A stretch of 64,000 nucleotides of DNA from a virus: IMG/VR virus record IMGVR_UViG_3300042914_003763, positions 53,114 to 117,113 of that record; one strand, 5' to 3'. A program made the translations under genes and the position numbers. Positions 1 through 9,013 of the stretch are shown here, piece by piece; the first letter of the stretch is position 1, and every line of letters starts with the position of its first letter. The notes beneath the pieces are model-generated. The model was not told where the DNA came from. It made no database searches and worked only from the letters and a program-made list of their open reading frames with translations.

Positions 1-200
1 CTGCTTTAGATTTTAATGCTAGTGGTGCTGGTTTATTGTTAGATGTTGTAACCACTGTGTCACTATTAACTATTCCTTTATCGCCAATAGTTAATATTGC
101 AACATTACCAAGTTCAACATCTATTCCAATTACAATAACCAATCTTTCTGGATCAACAGGAACAGTACAAGTAACTTTAACAATAATGGAGATTGAATAA
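1..200 (+). CDS. C-terminal part of an unknown virion protein
   Basis: An open frame enters from the left edge and stops at TAA 198-200. About 65 residues are visible, rich in Thr, Ser, Ile and Val, as in beta-rich tail or appendage proteins. The stop overlaps the next ATG by one base, so the two are translationally coupled. Function is inferred only from composition and position. Confidence 0.6.
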   Translation, partial: ALDFNASGAGLLLDVVTTVSLLTIPLSPIVNIATLPSSTSIPITITNLSGSTGTVQVTLTIMEIE

Positions 201-997
201 TGCCTAATGCAGTAATTACATCAACTACATTCAGTGCCGATGGTACTCAAGCATCTATCATAAATCAACTTAATACAGCAATGTTAACGGCTGGGTTTAC
301 TCAGATTGATAGTTTTGTGACGGCAGGTAACGAACAAAGGGTATGGCAATTTGATGCAGATCCTGCTGATACCTTATATGGTAAAATGACAATTCACGGG
401 GGTTTCAGTGCTACTACCACTTTACGAGTAAGAGGATATTCTTCATATACACCTGCCACAGATTCAGGACTGAATGAAAGCACTACATCATCAACAGGTG
501 CAGCAGCTTTAACTTCAACCTACACTTTGTACATCTGCAATCATCCCGAAGTAAGAGGTGTAATCATGATGGAAGGTTCAACATTCAGGAAGTTTTTTGG
601 TTATATGCGACCATCGGTTAAACCACCTGCTTGGGGTGATTTTACTTATGGTTTTATGGATTCAGGTACAAACCCTTATGTTTCTTCATCTCTACAGACA
701 ATATCATCTTTAAGACCTGCTACGGTTAGTGTTTCAATTGGTACTGTCGGATATATTAACAATACTACACCAAACATAGAAATATGGAATGGGAGACCTT
801 TTATAACCAACTGCTTGCTATCGGACATCACAAATACAAAACCTATCGCTTTTTTTAGCAATGATATTATCTCTGTAGGTATGTCAGGAATGAATATTTT
901 AAATGAATTTTTTAATCCTATAACTAACTCTACCTATACTATCTTTGATAATCCAGGAGCTTCATCCAGAATGGCAATAAAAACAGCAGGAGCGTAA
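200..997 (+). CDS. Putative tail/appendage protein
   Basis: 265 residues, rich in Ser/Thr/Gly with alternating hydrophobic stretches, typical of beta-structured phage surface proteins. No enzyme motif seen. The start overlaps the previous stop (TAATG) and the next gene begins one base after its stop, so it is in one + strand operon with its neighbours. A virion role is inferred from context with the portal-like gene at 2971-4326. Confidence 0.6.
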   Translation: MPNAVITSTTFSADGTQASIINQLNTAMLTAGFTQIDSFVTAGNEQRVWQFDADPADTLYGKMTIHGGFSATTTLRVRGYSSYTPATDSGLNESTTSSTGAAALTSTYTLYICNHPEVRGVIMMEGSTFRKFFGYMRPSVKPPAWGDFTYGFMDSGTNPYVSSSLQTISSLRPATVSVSIGTVGYINNTTPNIEIWNGRPFITNCLLSDITNTKPIAFFSNDIISVGMSGMNILNEFFNPITNSTYTIFDNPGASSRMAIKTAGA

Positions 998-998
998 T

Positions 999-1196
999 AT
1001 GGAAGGTTTGTTTTATCTAAATTCTTATGTTGTAGGTGTTATAAGAAGAACAGCAAATCCATTCTTGAATACATATACGTCAGCAATTAGAAAACAGACA
1101 GGAACTTTTTCATTAATAGGTACGGGAGGTGGTGAATCTACATCTGTAACTGTACCAACTACAGGGCAAATTTATCCACGAACGATAAATATTTAA
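999..1196 (+). CDS. Small protein after tail gene
   Basis: 65 residues starting one base after the upstream stop. It contains an IRRTANPFLNTYTSAIRK segment and a Gly/Ser/Thr-rich tail. No family recognised. The tight coupling supports translation; probably a small virion or assembly protein. Confidence 0.5.
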   Translation: MEGLFYLNSYVVGVIRRTANPFLNTYTSAIRKQTGTFSLIGTGGGESTSVTVPTTGQIYPRTINI

Positions 1197-1232
1197 TGAG
1201 TGTCAGTGGGTGAAATTCCCACTTTTTAATAT

Positions 1233-2885
1233 ATGAACGAACGTAAACTAATAGATGAAATTAAGCTATCACTTCAACAAGAAGTTATTGCTGGTTATTG
1301 GAATGGTAAAGTATTTGTTAGTGATGACAAGAAAACATATACTAACATTATTTCTAACTCTCAACCTATTGGAGTAGGTTTCATAGTACCTTATGAGGGT
1401 AGATGGTTACTTGTTGTTGGTAATAGTAATAGTGAAGGTAGAAAAAATATTATTAATAGTAAGAGAAGTAGACGTAAACCTTTGATAGAGGAATTAGTCT
1501 ATCCTGTTATTACTTTATTTAATATTGATCAAACTTTTGAAAACTCATTTGAAAAAGAAACTAGATGGGTATATTTAGGTGGGAATAAACCAAGTAATAG
1601 ATTAGCAGTTAGAAATGGAGAGGATGTGGAGTTTATAAATATTCCTTTTGAGATAGAGGGAGAAGTTACAACAGCAATAAGAGGTTTTATATCAAGTAAA
1701 GATATTTATTTTAAATATAATGTTGGAATGCTAATCACTTTTTTATCAATTATAAATAAACAGAAAATAATGACAACAATAGAATTAACTGGAGGTACAG
1801 ATGTAGGAATGTGTGAGATATATAAAGGTGACGGGTTATGGGAATCAAGTCAATTTATCTCACGAAATCAAATGCACCCCGTCACAGTAAATGGAGAATT
1901 TTTAACATTTTCTCGTTCAGAACAAAATGGATCTGTTTACGCAACTTGGAACGGTAACTTTTCTTGGGAAAGAACAAGTCCATCTCCATTGTTTCCCAAC
2001 CAATTTCCACCATCCTATACAGATACAGTTATTGCGTCCTTACCTGTTTTGAACTTTAAAGAGGATTACTTTTTACAAGATTTAAGTTTCGTGATAGAGG
2101 CTGAGGGCGGCATTCCTTTGAACAATAAAATATATACAGAGGAGACAAACAACATCACTTTAGTTAACAAAAAAACTGGAGCATCACGAGCTATTAACTC
2201 TGATGATTATATTCGTATAGCTAGTTATTTTACTGATGAAATAACAGATACAAGTGGTGTAATTACCGCTTTATCGAGATATCTGCCAAATTTGCAACCT
2301 GAATACATGATAGGTATGCCAATACTTTTTTATTATGATGATCATTTACATTATGGATTCATAGAAAATGCTGTTATAGTAACTGGATTTTCATCCAATG
2401 GACGGGAATTTGTAGATCAAGGATTGAGAGTAACAATGTCATTTACTAAAAAAGTAAAACGTCCTTGTAGCTTCATTGGATTAATAGGACACAATGGTTC
2501 TTTCTTCAATTATTTCTATAAAAATAGCCCAGGGTTTATAAGATTAAGACCAGATTTTATAGGTTTTGATAATATAGAAGTTTTTTGTGGCCAATACGAA
2601 AAATTTACAAACATAAATGATAGTCACTTACTTCATTTAGATTGTACTAGGATAGTACATTTAGATACATTAAAAGGTAATAAAATCTATTCAGTTATAT
2701 CACCTAGAAAAGATTTAGAAGGAAAAATATTAGGAGAGTTAAAGGATACTGTCTACATAGAAGTCTGGAAGATAACAGAAGACGGTAAAATACTGTATTC
2801 TGACTTGATAACAGCTAATTATAACAACCTCAAAGAATCTCGATTTGATTTTAAAAATATTTATGCACACAATTATGTGTTGTAA
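1233..2885 (+). CDS. Unknown large protein, likely virion-associated
   Basis: 550 residues with no membrane segment or catalytic motif recognised. Aromatic and beta-strand-like composition throughout (many W, Y, F and N). It follows a short intergenic hairpin (GTGGG/CCCAC at 1207-1222). One copy of the interspersed GGTAGAAAAA word lies inside it near 1438. A structural role, such as tail or receptor-binding, is inference from position only. Confidence 0.6.
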   Translation: MNERKLIDEIKLSLQQEVIAGYWNGKVFVSDDKKTYTNIISNSQPIGVGFIVPYEGRWLLVVGNSNSEGRKNIINSKRSRRKPLIEELVYPVITLFNIDQTFENSFEKETRWVYLGGNKPSNRLAVRNGEDVEFINIPFEIEGEVTTAIRGFISSKDIYFKYNVGMLITFLSIINKQKIMTTIELTGGTDVGMCEIYKGDGLWESSQFISRNQMHPVTVNGEFLTFSRSEQNGSVYATWNGNFSWERTSPSPLFPNQFPPSYTDTVIASLPVLNFKEDYFLQDLSFVIEAEGGIPLNNKIYTEETNNITLVNKKTGASRAINSDDYIRIASYFTDEITDTSGVITALSRYLPNLQPEYMIGMPILFYYDDHLHYGFIENAVIVTGFSSNGREFVDQGLRVTMSFTKKVKRPCSFIGLIGHNGSFFNYFYKNSPGFIRLRPDFIGFDNIEVFCGQYEKFTNINDSHLLHLDCTRIVHLDTLKGNKIYSVISPRKDLEGKILGELKDTVYIEVWKITEDGKILYSDLITANYNNLKESRFDFKNIYAHNYVL

Positions 2886-2970
2886 TAATAACATTATTAA
2901 TTTTGTGTCATATGATTACAGTTATCATCCTGCATAATAGTAATAGATAACATATTAAATTAATGTAACT

Positions 2971-4326
2971 GTGAATAACTTATTTCTAACTTCCAAGATT
3001 ACAGCATTAACAACAGGAGTAGTACAAACTTTAAGCAATCCTAATAAACATACAATAAAAGAATATAAGGAAACATTACGTAATCCTTGGTTACGTGCTT
3101 GCATTAGAATGAAAGGTCAACGTGCTGCTAACTCAATAGGAGAATACCAATTTAAGAATAAAGAGATAGAAAAATGGGTTAAAAATAACATTAACAACGT
3201 ACATGGTAACTTACGTGAATTAGTTGGTGTGTTAGCTAGTGGTGCTAGTGCATTTGGACATATGGCAGTTGAAACAGCTAAGGAACGTAAGTACGGTAAT
3301 AAGTTCCGTAAAATTGAATGGCACTTAGGTGGATTTAACGTATTAGATCCTGAACGAGTACATTATGCAGGTAACTATGGCGCAATTAGTTATGTTAAAT
3401 ATCAAGATGCTGTTAGAGAATTATATATACCTTATGAAAAATGTCTTCATATTACTAACTCAGGAACATTAGACTTTAATAATGGTAGTGTTTATGGCGA
3501 TCCAGATTGTGAAGTAGCTTTTCCTTACGTTAAGTTGTATAACATTATAATGTCTGAAATGGCTATTAGTGCTAAGACATTAGCTACTGGTATTATTGTT
3601 GGATTAGCAGATGGAGATAATACAGTTTACTTGTATGACAATAACGGTGATCCGTTACGTGATAGTAATAACAACTTAATCAAACGTAATGCAGTACAAC
3701 ATCTAGCTGATCAACTAAAACAACTAGAAAATAGAAGTCATATTGTTACGGATAAGAAAAATAGTGTTGTACCATTACAAATACCAGCAGGTGAACAGTT
3801 CTGGACAATTAGCGAGAATATGTTGAAACGTAATATATTTGCTAGTTGCGGTGTTCCAGTAATGGTATTTGATGAAGGTAGTAGTGCAATAGCTACTGCA
3901 ACATTAAGTGTGAAACAAGAAACAACTCTTGATACCACTATTGCTGATATAGTGGCGCAAATTAAGGATCAATTGATAGAAAAAGTTATACGTCCGTTGA
4001 TTGTTGCTAATTTTGGTAAGCAATCCGACTATGGCGATTTCGTAGTTCAAGCAAGCGCAGATCCAGCACAAGACAGCTTAATAACCAGCAACTTGATGAC
4101 AGCATTCAGTCTTGGATTGTTACAATCAAGTGATATTGATGCAGTTAACGCATTACGTGAAAGGTTGAAACTACCACCTGTAACACCCGAACAACAGCAA
4201 CAACAAGCACAAATGACAGCTATGTTACAACAATTGCAACAACCTGCTGCACCTGAAGCTGACCCTAATAGTCAACCTCAAGAACAACAGGATGAAAGTT
4301 ATGATCAGCAATATCTAGCAGCGTAA
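2971..4326 (+). CDS. Portal protein (DUF935/Mu gp29-like)
   Basis: 451 residues with GTG start. The layout matches phage portal proteins: an N-terminal segment with RNPWLRACIRMKGQRAAN, a central region (KIEWHLGGFNVLDPERVHYA), the conserved PAGEQFW stretch near residue 270, and a C-terminal helical part ending in a Gln-rich tail (residues ~405-445). The portal forms the dodecameric ring through which DNA enters the capsid. It is the last + strand gene before the strand switch. Family assignment is by pattern recognition; the portal role is likely, not proven. Confidence 0.6.
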   Translation: MNNLFLTSKITALTTGVVQTLSNPNKHTIKEYKETLRNPWLRACIRMKGQRAANSIGEYQFKNKEIEKWVKNNINNVHGNLRELVGVLASGASAFGHMAVETAKERKYGNKFRKIEWHLGGFNVLDPERVHYAGNYGAISYVKYQDAVRELYIPYEKCLHITNSGTLDFNNGSVYGDPDCEVAFPYVKLYNIIMSEMAISAKTLATGIIVGLADGDNTVYLYDNNGDPLRDSNNNLIKRNAVQHLADQLKQLENRSHIVTDKKNSVVPLQIPAGEQFWTISENMLKRNIFASCGVPVMVFDEGSSAIATATLSVKQETTLDTTIADIVAQIKDQLIEKVIRPLIVANFGKQSDYGDFVVQASADPAQDSLITSNLMTAFSLGLLQSSDIDAVNALRERLKLPPVTPEQQQQQAQMTAMLQQLQQPAAPEADPNSQPQEQQDESYDQQYLAA

Positions 4327-4442
4327 TCAAGAGATAGAGAAAATAAGGTGCATTTAGAGGATGCTGCTATTTAATCATTATTTGTAATTGCTTATCATAA
4401 CTACTCCCGTATTGTTTCTTTACATTCTTGTAACCAGATGTT

Positions 4443-4760
4443 TTAATCTTCATCTGTGTATTCTATTTCGACATTTTCTTCAGAATTATGTTCTTGTAAC
4501 TCGATGTAACTTGTTACACTATTATTTTCCAAATTAAATTCAATTACTTCAAGTAAGTCTTTTTTGTGATAGATAAAGCAACCATGATTCTCTGTGTAAA
4601 TAATAATCCACTCATCATCAACTTCACTAACAAACGATCTGACCCAACAACCTCTACTACCATCAACGTGCATCCAATGTACTTGATTAGTAAAGTCATC
4701 ATAAGTTAAATTACTTTCCTTATGCCTTGCAAAATCCGTAACGTCTAAATAACTCATCAT
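4443..4760 (-). CDS. Hypothetical acidic protein
   Basis: 105 residues, strongly acidic (ends in a run of E and D), with VHWMHVDGSRGCWVR near the middle. No family recognised. Its ATG overlaps the stop of the upstream gene by 4 bases. It is the last gene of the leftward block, convergent with the portal gene. Confidence 0.55.
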   Translation of the reverse strand: MMSYLDVTDFARHKESNLTYDDFTNQVHWMHVDGSRGCWVRSFVSEVDDEWIIIYTENHGCFIYHKKDLLEVIEFNLENNSVTSYIELQEHNSEENVEIEYTDED

Positions 4761-4978
4761 AAATACTTTTTCACTCCTAACTTACCTTCTTTTCCATGAC
4801 CATTACTAACGTTATATAACTGATAAACCTTATTATCATTACGATAAATACCACAACGTTCGTATTTAATTAACAAATCATCTAACGCAACAAATAGATA
4901 ACTTACATCACCTTCATACAATGTGTATTCTTGGTTGAATACGTCATCTAAAACTTCACTAACAGTTGTTACAATCAT
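4757..4978 (-). CDS. Hypothetical protein
   Basis: 73 residues, start just downstream of a hairpin plus interspersed-word unit (4990-5032). No recognised domain. Coupled by a 4-base overlap to the next gene. Confidence 0.5.
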   Translation of the reverse strand: MIVTTVSEVLDDVFNQEYTLYEGDVSYLFVALDDLLIKYERCGIYRNDNKVYQLYNVSNGHGKEGKLGVKKYL

Positions 4979-4989
4979 AGTTTTTATAA

Positions 4990-5032
4990 TAGATAGAAAA
5001 ATAATGGTGCGGCGTTCAATCTAATTCGCCGC
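4990..5032 (-). terminator. Hairpin followed by interspersed word
   Basis: GCGGCG (5009-5014) pairs with CGCCGC (5027-5032). On the - strand this is followed by ATTATTTTTCTATCT, where the T-tract is also a copy of the interspersed word. It sits between two - strand genes, consistent with an intrinsic terminator. Confidence 0.55.
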
Positions 5033-5043
5033 TTACTTGTGAA

Positions 5044-5352
5044 TTACTTAACTACTTTAATGCTGTTATCTTTCAACAACAACATTACTTCATCTAACTT
5101 ACTTTTTTCTACCTCTATTAAGATAGTTGTAGTTGTTTGTTTTTTCTTCCATAACTTAAACGCTGATTCAAACTCAATTCTAAAATTAACAGCATCATTA
5201 ACAAAGTAACCTAACTCTGTTAATTCGTATTCTTCATCGTCATTAAGTACCCATATATTAGGATACTTATCACAATCCCATAATATATCTGCTGGTAATT
5301 CAAATGTATCGTCATTCCAAAACTGTTTAATTTCACTACCTAATACTTTCAT
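5044..5352 (-). CDS. Hypothetical protein
   Basis: 102 residues, acidic N-terminal half, ending in a VEKSKLDEVMLLLKD amphipathic segment. The VEK is encoded by a copy of the interspersed word. No family recognised. A good Shine-Dalgarno (TTAGGAG) precedes the ATG. Confidence 0.55.
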   Translation of the reverse strand: MKVLGSEIKQFWNDDTFELPADILWDCDKYPNIWVLNDDEEYELTELGYFVNDAVNFRIEFESAFKLWKKKQTTTTILIEVEKSKLDEVMLLLKDNSIKVVK

Positions 5353-5392
5353 AACTAATCTCCTAATTTAATTAATGTATCTCTAATCGTAA

Positions 5393-5611
5393 TTAGTCTT
5401 CTTGTGGTGTCGGTACAAATTTATAATTTAACTTCAATAAATTTTGCATAGTAGCATAACCAGGACTACCATTATGTTCTTTGTAATCGGGTATTGCTAA
5501 TGAATGTTCGTTATATCTAACACCATTAGCACCTGTTTCAGTAACATCAACATACAATATTAAGTTACCACTACTTTCACGTCTCCATTGCATTAATTTA
5601 CTGTGGGACAT
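5393..5611 (-). CDS. Hypothetical protein
   Basis: 72 residues (begins MSHSKLMQWRRESSG). Overlaps the end of the upstream coiled-coil gene by 14 bases in another frame and is preceded by AGGAG. No family recognised. Confidence 0.5.
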   Translation of the reverse strand: MSHSKLMQWRRESSGNLILYVDVTETGANGVRYNEHSLAIPDYKEHNGSPGYATMQNLLKLNYKFVPTPQED

Positions 5612-5840
5612 AATACACTCCTACAATTACGTTATTGTTATACATATTGTCATAAGTTAAGTTAGTAACTTGTAGTTGTAATTCTTGATTAGCAATTGAA
5701 AGATTAGTTGCTAACTTAACAAAGTGTTTAGCTAGATTAGCTAATTCTTCCTTACTACACTTACCACTGTCAATATGATCAAGTAACTTAACTTCATTAA
5801 TCTTTGTTTGTAACTTTGACTTAGCTAAGATATCATCCAT
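5598..5840 (-). CDS. Small coiled-coil protein
   Basis: 80 residues from the ATG at 5840, which has an ideal AAGGAGT eight bases upstream and overlaps the RuvC-like stop. A longer start at 5861 is possible but unsupported. Helical and heptad-like (LAKHFVKLATNLSIANQELQLQ), so a coiled coil is likely. No function recognised. Confidence 0.5.
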   Translation of the reverse strand: MDDILAKSKLQTKINEVKLLDHIDSGKCSKEELANLAKHFVKLATNLSIANQELQLQVTNLTYDNMYNNNVIVGVYYVPQ

Positions 5841-6312
5841 GATTAGTAACTCCTTGTTCAATTAGATAACACATTCCTATAGCAGCACTATCACTACTAT
5901 GATCAGATAGAAAAATAGACTTATCAACTTTAAAATAATTAGCAGCGTTACTAGCTACTAATTCTTTATCAGCTTTACCATCTCCTGTTACTTGTTTCTT
6001 TATATGAGTAGCACTATATGAAATTATAGTAGCACCAACTTTAGCAGCATTAAGTTTAATAACACCTAATGCTTGACTAATGTTAGTACCATTAACACCT
6101 CTACCAATGAAACAAGGTTCTTCATACACAAATACTTCAGGTTTGTACTTATTAAATAACTCGCCGTACTTGTTATCTATATTAAGTAACTTATCCTGAA
6201 GTAATTTGTGTTTACTAACTACATCACCTACTTCTAATATAGTTAAGGTTGTTGTGTCAATAACACAGTAACTATTATTTATAACACCACAATCAGTTCC
6301 GATTAATATCAT
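5833..6312 (-). CDS. RuvC-like Holliday junction resolvase
   Basis: 159 residues with the RNase H-fold acidic pattern of RuvC: Asp7 in the first strand (IGTDCG), the YEEP glutamate near residue 65, and a final DHSSDSAAIG motif near residue 139. Length is close to bacterial RuvC (~170). It would cleave branched recombination or replication intermediates before packaging. Lies next to DHFR and upstream of small unknown genes. A related RNase H-fold nuclease is the main alternative. Confidence 0.75.
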   Translation of the reverse strand: MILIGTDCGVINNSYCVIDTTTLTILEVGDVVSKHKLLQDKLLNIDNKYGELFNKYKPEVFVYEEPCFIGRGVNGTNISQALGVIKLNAAKVGATIISYSATHIKKQVTGDGKADKELVASNAANYFKVDKSIFLSDHSSDSAAIGMCYLIEQGVTNHG

Positions 6313-6397
6313 AATGATATTACAATAAGGTAATTGTTAATATCATAACAATATTAATCAATCAATCTTCTAACGCTCATTGTAATACTTTATTAAA

Positions 6398-6463
6398 TTA
6401 CTCTACTTTATCAATAGTTCCATTAAGTGCGGCGATCAACTCTTCTACTGTTATTAGTTTCAT
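6398..6463 (-). CDS. Micro-ORF, 21 residues
   Basis: ATG at 6463 follows the DHFR stop by no bases and has an ideal GAGGAG ten bases upstream. The peptide is MKLITVEELIAALNGTIDKVE. A similar tiny ORF with good ribosome site occurs at 42854-42907. It may be a real peptide or a coupling leader. Confidence 0.35.
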   Translation of the reverse strand: MKLITVEELIAALNGTIDKVE

Positions 6464-6958
6464 TTATTTTCTCCTCACATAGTCAACATAACTGTAACCA
6501 TCATTCATTACTGTTTTTTCTATCTCCCATTCGCTATTCACGAATCGAAAATAAGTATCAGCATCGGGAAAATCTTGAAAAATATGAGTAATATACATCT
6601 TCTCCACATGAGGTAGAAAAATATTGTATATCTGTGAACCACCAATTACAAACACATCTTTCTTGAAACTTTTAGCAAGTTGTAATGCAGTAGCAGGATT
6701 ATTAACATAGTACAACTTACCAAAGTCATCAGTGCTAACATCGTAGTTCAAAGCTGATGATGTGAGTACGATATTGATACGATTAGCGAGTCTCTGACCA
6801 CCCAAATCGCCATCAAAAGTTCTTTTACCTACAATGACAACGGTATCAGTTGTAAGCTGCTTGAATCGTCTCTTATCGTCTCTATTGTTCCACACCAAAC
6901 CACCATTAGCACCAAGTTCACCGTTATGTCCAATTGCTGCTATTAAGTTAATCGTCAT
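6464..6958 (-). CDS. folA: Dihydrofolate reductase
   Basis: 164 residues, full DHFR length. N-terminus MTINLIAAIGHNGELGANG with the VWNNRDDKRRFK helix carrying the catalytic acid near residue 27-28, VIVGKRTF nucleotide-binding region, and VIGGSQIY near residue 108. It regenerates tetrahydrofolate from dihydrofolate; with ThyX (10373-11002), dUTPase and RNR it supplies dTTP. The start codon is preceded by GAGGTAGAAAAA, a copy of the interspersed word serving as ribosome site. Confidence 0.9.
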   Translation of the reverse strand: MTINLIAAIGHNGELGANGGLVWNNRDDKRRFKQLTTDTVVIVGKRTFDGDLGGQRLANRINIVLTSSALNYDVSTDDFGKLYYVNNPATALQLAKSFKKDVFVIGGSQIYNIFLPHVEKMYITHIFQDFPDADTYFRFVNSEWEIEKTVMNDGYSYVDYVRRK

Positions 6959-7232
6959 TTTCTTTTTCTACCTCATACATATCAAATAAACTTTTTACGT
7001 AAAGTAAACCACGTAAATAACCTTCAGTTTCTACAGCATTAATTGTTAGATGATGATCGTTCTTTAGTTCATCAATTAAACGTCTAGTGTTTTCAATTTC
7101 ACAATATAATTCTCCATTAACATCTTCGTAGATATCACCTTGTCTAATTAGACTCGCTGTTTTATTTCTAACTAATTGATCAACTTTCTTATTGATATAA
7201 GATTCTAATTCTTGTAGTAAGTTATCTTTCAT
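6948..7232 (-). CDS. Hypothetical helical protein
   Basis: 94 residues, mostly charged helix with a predicted coiled-coil start (MKDNLLQELESYINKKVDQLV). AGAGG lies upstream of the ATG. Overlaps the DHFR start by 11 bases. No family recognised. Confidence 0.5.
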   Translation of the reverse strand: MKDNLLQELESYINKKVDQLVRNKTASLIRQGDIYEDVNGELYCEIENTRRLIDELKNDHHLTINAVETEGYLRGLLYVKSLFDMYEVEKENDD

Positions 7233-7234
7233 AA

Positions 7235-7448
7235 TTAACCTCTTCTAATATAATCACGCCAAGATTCATCATTAAACTTTAAGTCAACTCGTAATTGTTT
7301 AACTTGTAGTTCTAAGTTGTTAATTCTATTATCTTTTGCTTCAATTCTATTAACAAAGTATTCATACATGATTAACAACAGTTTCTTTTCTTGTTCTGTT
7401 AATTCAACATTAATACGTTCTTTAAGCCAACGTTGAAAGTTTTTTCAT
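7235..7448 (-). pseudogene. Small coiled-coil gene with frame break at an A-run
   Basis: The frame from 7439 down to the TAA at 7235-7237 reads KNFQRWLKERINVELTEQ and continues as a charged helix to RDYIRRG, ending three bases before the next ATG. No start lies in that frame upstream; the nearest ATG (7446-7448) is one base out. Removing one A from the six-A run at 7440-7445 would join the ATG to the long frame (about 70 residues). Options are a natural indel, a sequencing error, frameshifting, or internal start at 7369. Confidence 0.4.
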
Positions 7449-7465
7449 GTCTGATGTTCACTACT

Positions 7466-7738
7466 TTACCAAGTTAATCCTAAGTTATCAGCATTACCTC
7501 TACAAGTAAAGTTAGGATTATTATGACAAATCCAACTCTTACTAACTTGTAGTTGTAGTTCTGGTGATTGTTGTTTTAAAGCTTCACTACATTCAATATA
7601 AAGTTTACAAGTTACTGCACAATCTGAACATGACTTTGGTAGTAGTGGTAGTTCTCTATTATCATAATTTAACATCCTCATAAAGTATTCTTCATTGTAT
7701 TCAGTTTTTGGAGTGATATTACATTTAATTTTTTTCAT
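7466..7738 (-). CDS. Cys-rich small protein
   Basis: 90 residues from ATG 7738, whose ribosome site AAGAGATAGAAAA is a copy of the interspersed word. Cysteines in CSDCAVTCKLYIEC and later (WICHNN, FTCRG) suggest metal binding. No named family. Sits between the methylase and a coiled-coil gene. Confidence 0.5.
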   Translation of the reverse strand: MKKIKCNITPKTEYNEEYFMRMLNYDNRELPLLPKSCSDCAVTCKLYIECSEALKQQSPELQLQVSKSWICHNNPNFTCRGNADNLGLTW

Positions 7739-7742
7739 TTTT

Positions 7743-8519
7743 CTATCTCTTAATTCTATAAACAATCATTTCTTTAACAGGTGTTCTATCACCATTACAA
7801 CTAATACTTCGTGGTGCAATAACATCACTAACTATGAAATCAGCATCACTATATAACTTAACTAACGTATCATCATAACTATTACTAGCTATAACAGTAC
7901 AGTTAAGTTGGGATAACCAATTAACTAATCGTAGTTGATCTTCCCATTTGAAGTCTTGTTGTGCATATTTAGTGAATACATTATAGTAAGGTGGATCTAC
8001 ATATACAAAATCATCATCATTAATCTCAAGTTGTTCAAAATCACTACAAGAGAAACAATAGGTAGAAAAAAGATTAGTGTAGTTAGTGAAGTCTTGTAGC
8101 AACTTAACTGTTTTGTATTTACCGTATGGTACATTAAATTCTCCTTTGTTATTGAATCTACAAAGACCATTGAAACAATGTTTGTTTAGATAGTAAAACA
8201 ATAACGCCGCATCTTTAGTTAAGTAGTTATTTTCTTCTATCCAAATATTAAACTGATTACGCCAAGTGTAATAGTAACTTTCATCATTAACAAACAAATC
8301 TAAGTTAATATCTAGTTGTTGTTGTATTTGTTTATAGAGGTTAATTAAGTGAGGATTAACGTCATTAAGTAATGCAACTTCTGGTTCAATATGTAATGTA
8401 ACAGCACTAGCACCACAAAACGGTTCAACTAATCGTTTATAGCTACCAGCATAATAATGTTCTGCTATATGATTAGCAAGGTGTCCTTTTGATCCACACC
8501 ATTTTAACAAGGGTTTCAT
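7743..8519 (-). CDS. dam: DNA adenine methylase (Dam/D12 class)
   Basis: 258 residues with the D12-class order: N-terminal PLLKWCGSKGHLA (SAM-binding, FxGxK-like), RLVEPFCGAS, then YVDPPYYN (catalytic DPPY) near residue 175. The family methylates N6 of adenine, typically in GATC. It could protect phage DNA from host nucleases or mark replication. It has no obvious restriction partner. GATC is frequent in the 61.2-63 kb gene. Specificity is inferred, not visible. Confidence 0.85.
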   Translation of the reverse strand: MKPLLKWCGSKGHLANHIAEHYYAGSYKRLVEPFCGASAVTLHIEPEVALLNDVNPHLINLYKQIQQQLDINLDLFVNDESYYYTWRNQFNIWIEENNYLTKDAALLFYYLNKHCFNGLCRFNNKGEFNVPYGKYKTVKLLQDFTNYTNLFSTYCFSCSDFEQLEINDDDFVYVDPPYYNVFTKYAQQDFKWEDQLRLVNWLSQLNCTVIASNSYDDTLVKLYSDADFIVSDVIAPRSISCNGDRTPVKEMIVYRIKR

Positions 8520-8521
8520 AA

Positions 8522-8674
8522 CTACTCTCCATAAGGAAATAACACTAACAATGGTAAGCTACAGATGGTCGCAATAGTAAAGCTGTAATAATCACCAGCT
8601 AACCATCTGTCACATAAACCAAATGCAAAACCACCAGATAGAAAAATAAATGCTGCGAGTTTAATGTAAGTCAT
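8522..8674 (-). CDS. Small two-segment membrane protein
   Basis: 50 residues from ATG 8674: an N-terminal hydrophobic helix (YIKLAAFIFLSGGFAFGL) and a C-terminal one (TIATICSLPLLVLF) separated by a short polar loop. The start overlaps the end of the upstream gene by 14 bases. A holin-like or inner-membrane role is possible; no family recognised. Confidence 0.5.
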   Translation of the reverse strand: MTYIKLAAFIFLSGGFAFGLCDRWLAGDYYSFTIATICSLPLLVLFPYGE

Positions 8675-9002
8675 CTGTAAATACCCGATCAAATAATTTA
8701 TTTATGTTGTGTAAGTCAAATGATCCTTCATTTGTTATATTGAAACCTTCATACTTAACATAAGTTAAATCCATAAAAAGATTTATACCTACATCAATAG
8801 CTAAATTATATTCAACATCTATAACAGGTTCTTGCCAACAATGAATAATTATACTATCAACTTCTTTAATATCATGTTTATCTAAATAACTAAACAAACA
8901 TTCAACGATATTACGTAACTTCTGTATTGTTTCATTATCATAACTAGTCGTTAGTTCTTGTATTCTGTTGTTACAATACCGTAATGCTTCACTTGTCAAC
9001 AT
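8661..9002 (-). CDS. Hypothetical protein
   Basis: 113 residues, helical N-terminus with RYCNNRIQEL, then a beta-like acidic region. No family recognised. AGGAGT lies upstream of the ATG. Confidence 0.55.
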   Translation of the reverse strand: MLTSEALRYCNNRIQELTTSYDNETIQKLRNIVECLFSYLDKHDIKEVDSIIIHCWQEPVIDVEYNLAIDVGINLFMDLTYVKYEGFNITNEGSFDLHNINKLFDRVFTDDLH

Positions 9003-9013
9003 AACTATAACTC

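Noticed and set aside
2881-2970. Possible second promoter before the portal gene
   Set aside because: AT-rich, no recognisable -35/-10 pair.
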